From Pogona vitticeps (lineage: Eukaryota > Chordata > Lepidosauria > Squamata > Agamidae): a stretch of 64,000 nucleotides of DNA. Every line of letters begins with the position of its first letter. Position 1 is the stretch's first letter. The notes below the pieces were generated by a model. It worked only from the letters and a program-made list of their open reading frames with translations, made no database searches and had not been told where the DNA came from. The DNA lies in the NCBI RefSeq assembly GCF_051106095.1, contig NC_135794.1, positions 22,694,747-22,758,746 on the forward strand, in the 5' to 3' direction. Made by a program: the position numbers and the translations under genes. Shown piece by piece: positions 1 through 25,000 of this stretch.

Positions 1-170
1 TGGACTTCGCCAAGTTTCAAGCCAGGGAGAGCAGAGTAAAAAAAAAATCTGGCTGCATGAGAGACAGGAAGATTTGGGGAACGGTTATTACAAAAAAGTA
101 ACTTCTCCGCGCGCTGAGCAGCGGAGGTTCAAAGGAATCGGCCCGTTGAGACGCTAGGGAAGTACAGTTT

Positions 171-240
171 CAAAAGTTTCCAAAAGTTTTTATTTTTGTC
201 CAAAAGTTTTTATTTCTTCCCAAAAGTTTTTATTTTGGAG
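171..240. repeat. Short tandem repeat, 20-bp unit, in PEX11A intron 1
   Basis: Three units of exactly 20 bp, each starting CAAAAGTTTTTATTT and ending in five variable bases, are preceded by a 10-bp partial unit (CAAAAGTTTC). They lie just inside PEX11A intron 1 on its transcribed strand. No function is visible. Confidence 0.8.
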
Positions 241-312
241 GTGGGAGGGAAAGACCCACCGACCCACCCGCGATCCGGCCCCAATCCCCTCCTTACTCTC
301 CCTCCCCCTCAC

Positions 313-371
313 CGAAAAAGCCGCTCCCGTCCCTGGGTCTGGTTCGTGAACCGCACAAACTCCTCCATCAT
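313..371 (-). CDS. PEX11A: PEX11A first coding exon (gene continues off the left edge)
   Basis: Read on the minus strand, an ATG-ATG start opens a 59-nt segment translating MMEEFVRFTNQTQGRERLF plus two bases of an Arg codon, followed at once by a GTGAGG splice donor. From memory, mammalian PEX11A begins MDAFTRFTNQTQGRDRLFR, so the block FTNQTQGR(E/D)RLFR identifies the gene. PEX11 proteins sit in the peroxisomal membrane and drive elongation and proliferation of peroxisomes; this N-terminal part belongs to the membrane-remodelling domain. Which of the two adjacent ATGs is used cannot be decided here. The next exon should lie left of position 1 on the same strand. WDR93 is divergently arranged with start codons about 880 bp apart, as in mammals. 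The exon is too short for simple ORF finding and was recognised by its motif and donor. Confidence 0.88.
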
Positions 372-700
372 CCTTTCCCGCAGGGCCGGCCAGCCTGGGA
401 TCAAACGCGGACCGGAACTCCCAAGAGAGCGGGCCATCAGCTGAGGAGGGGGGCGGGGCAAGAGGAAGCCACGCCCCCACCCTCACCACCCATCCCCCAC
501 CTCCTCCCTGCCCCTCCCCCTCCCTCTGCGGAAGTATGTCGCTTCCGGAACCGAGGATACTGTAGCAACGGCGTCGTTGTCGGAAGACAGGTGCGCCCCG
601 GGCGCGGACAGGTGTGCGCGCACCTGGAGGCGGCGGGGACAAGGCTCAAAGGCAGGGATGGGACAAGATCGAGGGCGCAGTTTGGGGAAGTTACTTTTTG
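372..700. promoter_or_regulatory. Shared bidirectional promoter of PEX11A (-) and WDR93 (+), CpG-rich
   Basis: This stretch between the PEX11A start codon and WDR93 is GC-rich with many CpGs, most densely around 540-640. It has no obvious TATA box. It holds the perfect ETS-type palindrome TTCCGGAA at 543-550 and two further GGAA cores (GCGGAAGT at about 528-535, CGGAAG at 581-586). ETS sites without TATA are known to be typical of divergent CpG-island promoters. E-box-like CAGGTG and CACCTG flank TGCGCG near 608-627. Transcription start sites are inferred, not seen. A non-coding first exon of WDR93 must begin here, because its first coding exon has a splice acceptor upstream of the ATG. Confidence 0.7.
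556..569 (+). promoter_or_regulatory. Candidate degenerate RFX X-box (GATACTGTAGCAAC)
   Basis: The right half-site AGCAAC is intact and the left half GATACT fits only loosely. RFX factors bind X-boxes in promoters of ciliary genes. WDR93 is thought to be expressed mainly in ciliated cells and testis, so a site here would make sense. This is inference from one imperfect match. Confidence 0.25.
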
Positions 701-734
701 AAACCCAGAAAGCAACCTCCCAGAACGGACACTG

Positions 735-1050
735 GAAACTGTAGTCCAAAAAAAGTAACTTTTTCAAATCATAATCACTGGTATCTTTGGTTGTTATGAC
801 CCTGTCTGGATGTGAAGAGGGTGGGAGAATCATGGAAGGTTGCTTTTGAGAATTACAGTGCCCAAAATCCTTCCATGGTCATGTTTATTGGCGGTTCTGG
901 GAGCCGTAGTCCCAAAGCTGCTTTTTTTTTTCAAGCTCCGGCTAGGACGCCTGGGTGTGTCTGGGGATGATGGGAGTTTTAGTCCGGTGCATATCAGGGG
1001 AACTGGGTGGGGGAGAGCTCGAGATGTTTGCTAGGAGTTGTGGTCCAATG
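735..1050 (+). repeat. Five spaced GGGAGTTGTAGTCC-like motifs in WDR93 intron 1
   Basis: Related motifs occur near 737-748 (ACTGTAGTCC), 851-863 (AATTACAGTGCCC), 901-913 (GAGCCGTAGTCCC), 972-984 (GGGAGTTTTAGTCC) and 1034-1047 (AGGAGTTGTGGTCC). The reverse complement, GGACTACAACTCCC, is the core of the ZNF143/THAP11/SIX5 promoter motif and also forms the arms of the hAT-type MITE found elsewhere in this window. These may be decayed MITE arms, a tandem series, or functional sites. A pair of AAGTTACTTTTT-like blocks (688-701 and 752-765) lies beside them. Confidence 0.5.
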
Positions 1051-1084
1051 TATCTGGAGAGCACTGGGCTGAGACAAGTGGGGT

Positions 1085-1150
1085 CAGTGTGTGAAGACTA
1101 GGTGCAGAGAGATCTGAGTTCAAATCCCCACTGACATGGGAAGTTTGCTG
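1085..1150 (+). repeat. Decayed tRNA-derived SINE fragment
   Basis: A Pol III B-box-like stretch (GAGTTCAAATCCCCACT) sits in a tRNA-like context just upstream of the first WDR93 coding exon. The A-box side is too diverged to define the left end. Confidence 0.4.
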
Positions 1151-1250
1151 TGTGAGTGCCTACTCTTAACCTAGCCTGCCAATTGCATGTCATGGCAGAG
1201 TTTTCTTTGCCTTTAGAATTGACCCACCGCCGGGCTGAGGTGCTGGAAAG

Positions 1251-15067
<13,817 letters not shown>

Positions 15068-15260
15068 GCTGGCCGCAGGTTGCTCGAAGGCCGACTGTCC
15101 CTCGACCGAGCCTGCCGTTGGCTGTTCTCCGAAAGACCTCCTGGCATGAAAACTCCAGTGAGGCTGGGGAGGGGGGGCACTTTCTTGCCGTGGGTCTTTC
15201 CAGAAGCTGTGTGGCCTGCCAAAAATTTCTTTATTAAATAATAATTTTAAAAAAGGAAAG
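15068..15260 (+). terminator. WDR93: WDR93 3' UTR with candidate poly(A) signal
   Basis: ATTAAA at 15233-15238 is the first poly(A) hexamer after the stop and lies in an A/T-rich stretch about 165 nt downstream. A GGGTCTGATTATGG stretch follows. Cleavage is therefore expected near 15250-15265; this is inferred from motif only. Confidence 0.5.
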
Positions 15261-16237
15261 GAAGAAAGAAAAAGGGTCTGATTATGGCTGGCAATATACC
15301 TTTGTTTTTCTTAAAAATATTGATGTTGGATGGTGCAAAACACGCACACACACAAACTCTTAGCCTGTTTGAAAGGTGAAACAACTCTCATAGCTTCCAA
15401 GAGTGGTAATTCCCCTCCTTCAGCCTGAAAAGAGGCCAAATATGAAAGCAGAGGGATGCATCGGGGACTATGATGATGGGCGGGGCTGTTGCTTCCTGGG
15501 TTCCTCCAGCTACCTACATGGGCACCACCCTAGAGAGGTCTAGGAAGCATCAAACGCTACCGATGCTGTAGTTTCGCCTTGCCTGTGCTCATAAAAATCA
15601 GCGCCTGCTTCTCTGGTTTGGAGTCTGCTCTTAAATCAGCGGCTTGTCACTGGTTATCGAAGATGAGTAAGGCTTCGTCTGGGAATAGCCGAGCGGAAGG
15701 ATGTAAGAGTGAATTCGTACATAAATTGCAGCTGGCTTGGATGGCGTTTTTTGCCATCCGCTCAGGAGCGTCACAAGTTCCAAATCTAGGCACTAACTTC
15801 TTTTTGCCTTTTGGACTTGTTCAAGTCGCAGCTGTTCTGAGTCCTAACCAGCCTTCAAGGGGGGGAGAGGTCTGGAATCAGTGGGTCACACAATGAGTTC
15901 CTGGTTCGGGATAGAGCGCCCGTCTGCAAAGGCCTTTTTGGGCTCGGAGGGCAAACCTGCTAATTAAGATCAGAGCACATCAAGGAGGAGGGGGAGCAGA
16001 GATGTGCCGAAACTCTGGAGTTCCGGGTTCCAAAACGCAGACGAAACCTCTGTAGGGTGATTTCATTTGACTCGTCTCCTCCTCTTTTCAGTCCTCCTGA
16101 ATTTAGGAATAGGGCCAGTATTTCTCCAATCCACTCTTACATTCTGCCAGCAATCACCTTAAAAATAAAGGTAGTCTTACTGCTGCAAATAAAGTCTAGA
16201 TGTTGTCTATTAAGCGACATTATTAAGAAAGACTTCT
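15261..16237. other. Intergenic, no gene seen
   Basis: Single-copy-looking DNA downstream of WDR93. No exon-like segments, RNA genes or clear mobile elements were recognised. Confidence 0.5.
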
Positions 16238-16432
16238 TATTGCTGCTATATGCTGTCAAGTCACAACCAACTTATCATGACCCTAACAGGGCTCTCAGGG
16301 TAAGTGAGACATTTAAGGATAATTTTTACCAGTTTCACTCCCCCAGTGAGTTTTCCATGGCTCAACGGGGATTTGAACCCAAGTCTCCTGAGTCCTTGTC
16401 TCATGCGCTGTCCACTACACCACACTGGCTAG
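16238..16432 (-). repeat. SINE with RTE/Bov-B-like 3' end
   Basis: The plus strand begins GCTGTCAAGTCACAACCAAC and TTATCATGACCCTAACAGGG, the reverse of a LINE-type tail also found at 35104 and 57690. It ends in a tRNA-like head: GGGATTTGAACCCAAGTCTC is the reversed B-box, and GCGCTGTCCACTACACCAC the reversed A-box side. Confidence 0.75.
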
Positions 16433-16557
16433 CCAAGGGAGATACCTACCAGCAAACCATTCCAGTTTCAGGACATTTAATGGTGTGGCTAAAGATATGA
16501 TGATTTCTCCCTGACTGTGACCAAGATTGAAAAAGAATGTTTGATCAAGATGAAAGG

Positions 16558-16642
16558 ACAAACCATGGTTTCCCACAAACCATGGTTTCCCACAAACCAT
16601 GGTTTCCCACAAACCATGGTTTGCCACAAACCCAGGTTTGTA
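16558..16642. repeat. Four-copy 17-bp tandem array containing AAACCATGGTTT
   Basis: The unit ACAAACCATGGTTTCCC is repeated four times (the fourth with one change), then a decayed fifth unit. Each unit contains a perfect 12-bp palindrome, so single strands can form a series of hairpins. The AAACCA/TGGTTT theme resembles sub-repeats of the GAGATGGGCAC MITE at 3793 and 41266. Confidence 0.9.
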
Positions 16643-18383
16643 GGGATAGGGAAGTGGAAGTGCACTGCCCTCAGACTCTTTGCCAATTATTATAATATTT
16701 AATCATGGCTAGCTGGGAGTTACATGTGAAACACTCAGCTCGCCTGGGTTACATCCTTAAGGAACGCTCGTCGTAGCAGTTGGTTCACTTCTTGATGCAT
16801 TATCACCATTTGCCTGAGGTATCGGAGACAGACTCACATTTATCATGTCTGAAAAACTTGTTTATGACTTCGAGGTTGCTGCTTTGGAAGGCGAAGTTTT
16901 AACATCACCGTTGTTCCAGCAGAGAGCACTAAAGCACCACCGGCTGATGTAGCCTCTATTTCATAGAAGCCAGAACCGGCCACTGTTTCTTGTATTGAAT
17001 TGGGAGTCCTCCACTCTTAAGGTTTAATCCACAGAAGAAAGATCGAACTAGATTTTAAGGGGAATGAGAATCCCCCATTTTTCTTGTCCTAATAGTGAGA
17101 TTTCCTCATGCCTGATCAGAATTGCGTGATAAGCCCTGTATCAGAAATGGCTGTGACCAATTGCAGGTGAATGCATGCTAAATGCAAGATACATAGGTGA
17201 GCAAAACCATAGTGTTTTTCTTTTATTCAAATGTTTGGTTATTTGGTTGATAAGCTAAATATTGTTTCTTTGTAGAGCTCCTTTCACAAGGAACCTGGGC
17301 CAACATGCCCTTGTCTTTCTCTTCATAAGAGGGAAATGTGATTTCCTTTAATATATATAACTGCAGAATTTACATGTGCAAAGCAAGCCATTGTTTACAT
17401 TCCAGAAATAATCCTGCTTCTCCTTTAAATATGTGTTCACAATAGCACCCATTTTGCTGCTTGAGGGAGCACTCCCTCTAGTCACGAGCCCATAGGTGAC
17501 CTTTTTGTTCCACCAGCTTTTTTTCTGTTTTAAAGTTTTGAGTTTTACCTCCTACTTTTAATTGCAGGGAATTCTCTTTTTTTCAAAAAATTATTCTTTT
17601 TATTTGATTTTTTTCCTTCGTCGTATTGTTCTGCTTTTCTGGTGGCCGTCACCCATTTTCAGCCGAAGGGTGATTAAAAAGTGAATGAAGTGACTCAATA
17701 TTATTTAAATAAGCCTTTCTGGCTATAACAGGGCTCTCACATCTCTACCAGGGAGGAGATAATGGCTACAGCAAACGCTTCCTCTCTGTTCAACAGTATT
17801 GACGCTATATTTAATATGAGAAAAGGTTATTACAACATTATCTCAATTGTGCCCGCTTGCTTCAATCCACAATGCTAAATTTTAATTAAAACTGCCAATG
17901 TTTTCCTAGGTTTTCTTCTTTTTGCCATTTCAGGCCCAAGTAGCAACACTCTGGCTTATAGTTTGACTTGCTTTTCATGATCGTTTACTAAAGGAAGAAA
18001 GCAAACACAGAAGTCTTTGGGATTGACACGCACAATGTGATAGGCATATGAACTGTTTTCTCAAGGAAGAGCAAATTTAGCCAACTGAGTTGTTCACACC
18101 TTCTGTTTCCTCAGCATTATTTATTGTCAAGCCAAAACCTTCCATTAGAAGTCTGATTTGGCCACTTCATCTCACTCCACTGTCTCAGATTTTTTTCCAT
18201 TGAAGATCTTTTCCAAAACAGCCAAAACTGGCTTTGTAGCCCCATCAGGAAGACGTCAAGGCAGCTCCGTGCTGTTCCTCCTTTGGCAGGGCCTCCGGTC
18301 GCATCAAATAGCTGAGAGTTTGGTTTGGTGTTGAAGGAAGGAGTTGAAATATCTGAACTGCATTCTCCAGCCATCCAATAATA
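16643..18383. other. Intergenic, no gene seen
   Basis: AT-rich, mostly single-copy-looking sequence with poly-T and poly-A runs. No coding, RNA or mobile feature was recognised. Confidence 0.5.
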
Positions 18384-18470
18384 CAGTGGTGCCTCGCTTA
18401 ACAATTGCCCCGCTTTACGGTGATCTTTTTGCAATCACAATTGTGATCGCAGAACGATGGTCTAAATGGG
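18384..18470 (+). mobile_element. Mariner-type MITE, copy 3, truncated
   Basis: TA then CAGTGGTGCCTCGCTTAACA and CCCCGCTTTACGGTGATC match the left part of copies 1 and 2; similarity stops near GTCTAAATGGGG. No right end is present nearby. Confidence 0.75.
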
Positions 18471-20880
18471 GGAATTAAATATATATAATGACATAGGTGG
18501 CCTAGTCTAGCGGCTTCTGCAGAAATGGACAGATATGGCCTGCTCTTCTGTAGCCTAAGGAGTAAAGACCACATTGGTCTGGCTAAATCTCCCATAGATT
18601 CTTCCTTAGCGACTGTGGAGGAAAACTTCGGAAGAGTCATACCAGCTTGACAGATCCTTGGGTGACCCATTCACAGCTTGCCGGAGCCCACGGTCACAAC
18701 AAGGAGAGGATCTGAGCTGGAATCAGTTTCACCCAAACACTTGCATCCAGAGGTGGGCCAAATGCAAGGTGACACTGTTTTTGAGGGGATACTGTGCCTC
18801 GCTCACTGTTAAAGCTGTCGAGTTAGTGGGTCTACTCTAATTGGAGGTAAGAATTAGACTTGGGCTTTAAGGCAAGCCTAGATTTGCTACTGCACGCTGT
18901 GTGGAAAGACGGTGGAACCTTGGGTTAGTCTTGTTTTCTTTAAGAATAACCTCCACCTTGCTTAAAGACGGTCGATCTTTCACCAAAAAGCCTTAAAATC
19001 CCGTGTTTGCTAAAAGAAATGTATTCATGACTCCAGTTGAAGTCTGAGACAGGTTAATCTATGTTCCCGAGGAGGCTGTGTGGTAGCATTTTGGAAGCTG
19101 ATGAGATCCTGGAACTCAAGCGGAACACGGGTAATAAAATCATTCCATTTTGTTCAGGAATGCAGAAGAAGTGTGCGCTGGGAGTGAGAGACATAAGTTT
19201 TCAAGAAAAATAATGGGATCGGTTTGTCACTTGTCTCCGATGATGGGGAATGCAATATTTTCCCCATTAGTTTACACAGACCTCTTTGGAAAAAAGAGGA
19301 GGGGGGAGAAGAGAAGGGTCATATGTAAAAGTTAACGGAGCAACTGTAAAATGAAACACCCTGGAGTTCAAACTCTACCCCCAAGGAGGGCAGATGGGGG
19401 GGGGAGATTTTGCTCTGACATCGAGTGACATTTAAAAGGTGGTAGTTGTTTTTAAAGAATAGTGTGTTTGCTGCTGGTAGCAGCTGTTTTGGGATGGTTC
19501 TACAACTTCCGATCATTGGCTGTGCCAGCTGGGGCAAATGGGAGCTGTAGTCCAAAACCCACTAGAGGGCCAGGCAAAAGGGCAAATGGATCCTCAGTTG
19601 TTCGGATCTGCCTTCGAAACCCGCTCTGTCATGGGCAGAAGATTGAGCATGCAGTGGCAGGAAGATCCTGGAGGTACCAGGTCATGAAGCTCAGAATCTG
19701 GGGGAGGGGGAGAATTATTGGGCTCCTCCAGTTCCCCATGTCTGGAGATGAATTGCAAGGTGGGCAGCACTGGGAGAGAACGTTTGGGTTTGGTTTGTCA
19801 GGAGATTTCAAATGCTGAGCAAGCGTTTATCTCTACCGATTTCCCAGCTGGCAGAAGAGTTCATAGGTAAGGGAGGGAGGGAGGGAGGGACGGAGGGAGG
19901 GGAGGAACATTGGCAAGCTTTTGGTACCAAGGAGCAAGTCCTAAGTCCCTATTGAAAACATGGTGTTTTACCTCCCCCTAGAAAAAAGGGAGGGATGGGT
20001 GGATTGCAAGCTGAGTCTGAGTCCTGCTGGGGGGGGGGGAACCAAGTCAAATTCAAGTCACTTGTGCAACTAAAGTCCAACTTGACAGTGAGTTACACAA
20101 CAAGTCCCCATCCCAGGCAGAGAAAGAGACAGACAGACAATATTCCCTCCCTTCTCTACACTAGGGTTTCTCCGAAGACTGCTTAGGTCATGAATGGAAA
20201 GTGCTTTGAACGCCGGATATAAAAATGGACAGGTCCACTCAAAATGGGGAATGGCACTGAAAAAATAGACCAGTTTCTGATAACCATTGATTGTTTATGC
20301 AAATGAGGACCCCCTAAGCGCTCCATCGCTGCACTTAAGATTCAGAAGAATATTCTTTTTATAATATTGAACTTTACTAATGGATTTTAAAGCGACTGTG
20401 GCTGTGTAGTGAAGAGAGGATATAGCTTATTACCTTTCTCAAGGTCTTCTATCATTCCATCTCTACGTGTGTGCTATCTCTCGAGATTCCTCCTGATTGA
20501 ATTTTCCTTGTTTTCTCCCCTCTCGTTTCTGCTATAATAAAATAATATTTATTTCAAAAAGGAATTAATGCTAAGTTATTCAGGCCCCTAGATGGTTAAA
20601 GCGTGTTTATTTATGTATTTATGTTAATATTTCTAGGCCACAGTTCCATCCAGAAACCTTCAAAGCAGCTAATGAGATTAAAAGCTCTTTTTTTTCAAAG
20701 CATAAATAGAATACAGCAGGGAAACAGCTGATCAAATATAATAACGGACAACAACACATCGGCTGGAACTGAAAGGGAAACAGGAGAAAACAACAGAGTT
20801 CATCTCCAAGGTTGGATTAAATGTGATTAAGCAATAGTGTTAACCACTGACGTACCAACAGGAAACAAGGATTTCAGGAC
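18471..20880. other. Intergenic, no gene seen; contains a (GGGA)n tract
   Basis: A short GGGA-type run lies at about 19869-19901. A motif GGGAGCTGTAGTCCAAAACC near 19531 is a fragment of the hAT-type MITE arm. Near 20605-20760 sequence typical of dispersed LINE-derived repeats (CTAGGCCACAGTTCCATCC) was noticed but not assigned. Confidence 0.5.
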
Positions 20881-21000
20881 CATGGACAGCACTGGAAGTT
20901 GTGAATGCTGAGTCCAGACAGATGAGCAGCTAACGCCTAAGAAAGAGAAATTAAAGGAGTGATTGCCATTGAGGGCACACCTCAGACTAAAAGCCGAAAC

Positions 21001-21240
21001 AGCCTGGAATTAGAACCGAAAGGACATGAATGTTGGAGAGACATGATTCAGGCAGGCTTCCATGTTTGAGAAAGCCTGGATGTCATGATCACAACATTTC
21101 GGACTAAGGCAGAGACAGGCAGCCTATGAAAAGTGCTGAAAGCACATTAGTGTTGGCAAGACGTGATTCAGGTGGGTTATCATGTTTGAGAAAGCTGGCC
21201 ATGAAGGAATGCTAAGGTCGGGGTCCTGAAGACCAGTGAT
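21001..21240. repeat. Diverged tandem duplication, 120-bp period
   Basis: 21001-21120 and 21121-21240 align without gaps over their better parts; I count 41 of 60 matches over the first half and a perfect 10-bp run, CATGTTTGAG, at 21061 and 21181. TGTTGGAGAGACATGATTCA corresponds to TGTTGGCAAGACGTGATTCA. The Gypsy element inserted just 33 bp downstream. Confidence 0.7.
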
Positions 21241-21272
21241 GAAGCAGGAATTAAATATCGGGGAGATACACC

Positions 21273-21820
21273 TGTGACAAACCCAGACCTACTGGGATCT
21301 GTCACACAGTTACACTAAGCTGCCACCAACCATTCCCTGTAAGAAGTCACACAGACCAGGGATGGATTTTTAAACAATAAACAGAATAAGGTTTATTTAA
21401 ATACACACAGGGAAAAATAAACAATCAGGTGAATAGGATAAAGTAACGTGGCTTATTCTCACTCATACAAGCATACAGTTTGGTTCACCCAGAACCCTTA
21501 ACTTGAAGCACAGACCCTGAACCTATCAGTTCTGGCTAACCAACAGACACCTGAACCTATCAGGTTGGTACTCTGACACACAGAAGTACCCTGTCTGACA
21601 CACAGACTCCCACAACAGCTTCTTCTTCCCAGCTGCTGCTTCGTCACAACCCAGTGTCTCTCACAGTGTCTGTCTCAGCATCTCCCCTCTCACCACACAG
21701 GCATCACATATTTATACAGTACAGCCCCTCCTCCTGATGTCCCGCCTTCCACTCCCCCTAGGATGGAACTTTCCCTCCAAACTCATGACAGACAGGTAAC
21801 ATCAGTGCTGTTATGTAACA
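21273..21820 (-). repeat. 3' LTR of the Gypsy element
   Basis: Plus-strand TGTGACAAACCCAGACCTAC through CTGTTATGTAACA, the same length as the LTR at 26356. The AATAAACAGAATAAGG region offers polyadenylation-type sequence on the plus strand only; no strand-correct control signals were assigned. Confidence 0.95.
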
Positions 21821-21833
21821 CCTCCCCTCTTTA
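21821..21833 (-). other. Polypurine tract of the Gypsy element
   Basis: On the minus strand AAAGAGGGGAGG abuts the 3' LTR, the usual position for the plus-strand primer of reverse transcription. Confidence 0.75.
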
Positions 21834-22093
21834 TAAGTTGTTTTGTAGGGGGAAAGCTAACGTGCTTTTCACCAAAAAACAACCTGTGTAAAATACACAA
21901 AAACAGTTATACATACCATATAATACTTACTTATCCTTACACTCTAAGTTAACCATAGCAATTATGCATTTAAACATTTACCATCTACATTACATCAATT
22001 TACCTTTATTCATACAAACCAATTCAAAAACCAGGTACATTTTACTTTTTGTCATCAATATATACACATATAGTCCATGTTCTTTCGCCGTCT

Positions 22094-25000
22094 TCATTCT
22101 TCAGGTCTTCTTGATAAGGCGTCAGCAACACAGTTCACTGACCCTCTGACCACCTTCACTTCAAAGTCATAGTCCTGTAGGTTTAAAGCCCACCTCATAA
22201 GTTTGCTATTGTGGGTTTTCATTGTCTTTAACCATTGCAATGGTGAATGGTCAGTACACAGAATAAAATGTCTTCCCCAGATGTAAGGCTTGGCCTTCTG
22301 GATCGCATAGACTATGGCCAAACACTCCTTCTCCACGGTTGCCAAATGTCTCTCACCTTTTTGAAGTTTCCTACTCAGGTAGGACACTGGATGCTGGTCA
22401 CCATTCTCATCCTCCTGGCACAGAACTGCTCCTACCCCGCTGTTAGACGCATCGGTGTAGATGATGAACTCCCGGTCGAAGTCTGGAGCACGCAGGACAG
22501 GATAGTTGATTAACGCCTCCTTCAACCTCTGGAACGCCGCCTCACAGTCGCTGGTCCACGGGATGCGGTCATCAGCCTTCTTCCTCGTCAGATCGGTCAG
22601 CGGAGCCGCAATCTCGCTAAACCTCGGGATGAACTTTCTGTAGTAGCCCACCAACCCAAGAAATGATTTGACTTTTTTCTTGGTGTTGGGTCTAGGCCAA
22701 TCACGAACAGCTTCTATTTTGGCCTCCAGGGGTTTTATCATTCCTCCCCCTACCATGTGACCCAAGTATTTTATTTCTGGGCTACCCAGCTGACACTTGC
22801 TGGCCTTTACTGTTAGCCCTGCTGCACTTAACCTCTGCAGCACTAACTCCAGGTGTATCAGGTGATCTTCCCAGGTATTACTGAAGATCCCTATGTCGTC
22901 AATGTAGGCCACTGTAAAGTCACTGAGCCCTGCCAAGGTCTGGTCCATCAGCCTTTGGAATGTGGCTGGTGCATTTCTGAGACCAAAGCTCAGGACTCGA
23001 AACTCATAGAGACCAAAAGGGCTGCAAAAGGCAGTCTTTTCTTGATCCCTGGGATCAATTCTTAATTGCCAATATCCCTTTACCAGGTCCAATGATGAGA
23101 TGAACCGACAACCCCCTATGGTTTCAATCAGGTTGTCTAGCCTGGGCATTGGGTAGGCATCAGGAGTGGTTACACGGTTTAATTTCCTGTAATCAACACA
23201 AAACCTAATGCTCCCATCAGGCTTGTCCACAAGGACTATCGGAGAGGACCAAGGACTAGAAGAGGGGACGATTATGTTCTCCCTAAGCATCTCGTCCAGC
23301 TCCTTCCGCACCTTGTCCCTATAGGGTCCCGTTACTCGGTATGGGGATACTGCCTGCGGGGGTGCATCCCCTGTGTGGATCCGATGCATCACTCCCTTCA
23401 CTATCCCCGGCTTGTTGGAAAACACCTGTTGATATTTACCAAGCAGCATTTTTAGTTCTTGCTGCTGGTCTTGGGTGAGTGCAGGACTGATCTTTACCTC
23501 CTCTGGGTTGTATTTTACTTCCCCTCTACCCTCCCAGAAGGGTAATTCCGCTTCCTCACTCTCAGCTGCTTTTATCGCAAATAAAACCCTCTGTTCCCCT
23601 CTGTAGTAGGGTTTTAGGGCATTCACATGAACCACCCTCCTTGCTTGGTTCTCCTCCTGCTCTATTAGGTAATTCAGGTCTGACATCTTGGAAATGACCC
23701 TATATGGTCCTGCCCATTTGAGCTGCAGTTTGTTCTCTCTGCAGGGCCTAAGCCAAAGCACTTCCTCCCCTGGGTCAAAGTGCCTCTCTCTAGCTTTGTG
23801 GTTATACCATGTTTTCTGTCTGACCTTCTGAGCTTGCAGGTTTTCTGCTGCCAGCTCTAGATTTCTCCTTAGGTCATTCATCAAGGTGTCTATGTATGTC
23901 ACAACGTCTTGTGGGTCATCCTGGGTGATCTGCTCCCAATTTTGTTTGATCAAATCAAGGGGCCCTTTCACCCCTAAGTGTGCAGCAGACATGTCAGAGT
24001 GACCCCTTTTTAAGATCATGGGGCGATACTTTTCAGGTACCACCAGCTGACTTCTGATCCCATCTCCCCCTTTTGAGATATTCCTCAGGGTTTCTCTATA
24101 TAAAATCCCCTTTTTCTCCAGAAATCTCACTGGGGTTTCAGGTGTTAGCTGGGCGTCAGTCACCTGTTCAAAACACTTTTGGAGAGTGGCGTCTGCCTTT
24201 TGCTCCTGTCCAAATCTGCTGTCTGTGGTTAAGGTTTCCACCACAGCTTCTGAACTCCCCTCTGCTTCCGACTCTGGCTCATCATTACCCCCCTGAACTG
24301 TCCCTGTGGTGGCTTGTGAGCGTGTAATCACTAGCACCCGTTTCACATGTTCAGCCAGGTCATTTCCCACGAGCACGGCTGCTGGCAGAGTCGATGAAAT
24401 CGCTAGCCGCCAAGCTCCCCTCCAGCCTTGAAAGTTGACAGGTACCTCTGCTACTGGCAGAGAGATTACCTGCCCCTCAATCCCTGCCACCTTTATGCTC
24501 TCATTTGGGATTATAAACTCCCTAGGGATAATATCTGGATGGCATAGGGTTACCTGGGAACAAGTGTCCCGCAGCCCCCTATACTGACGGTCAAGTATTC
24601 CTACGTCCACCCCTGCTGTCTCAAACAACTGAGAATCTGTTTTCACCAGCAAGCAGCGTTTTACCTCTATAAGAGGACCATTTTCCTCAGCCTGATCAGC
24701 AGAGGTAGCTGTTCCAGACTGAGTAGCCATGGCAACAGGCTCCCTCTGTGACACTGAGCCTTGCTCTTTCTGGACACAGAACACAGCTTTTGGCTTGGTC
24801 CCACTAGAATTCTGAGGCACCATTCCTTTTAGCTGCTTTAATTTCTCACACTCTGAGATTAGATGACCCTTTCCCTGACAGAAATAGCATTTTCTGGTGT
24901 ATTTTGATTCTCTCTCATCTTGTTTTGGTTTTCCCTCCAAAACCTGAGGTCTTGGTTTCATGTCTGAGGGCTTCCCTTCACCATGGGCCCCTCCCCCTTG

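Noticed and set aside
190-642. 150-codon minus-strand open frame over the promoter
   Set aside because: It runs in another frame across the PEX11A exon and its donor; Pro/Gly/Arg-rich composition reflects CpG-rich DNA. The real coding frame is the short PEX11A exon.
16558-16642. CRISPR-like direct repeats
   Set aside because: Units are directly adjacent with no spacers and the genome is vertebrate; it is a minisatellite.
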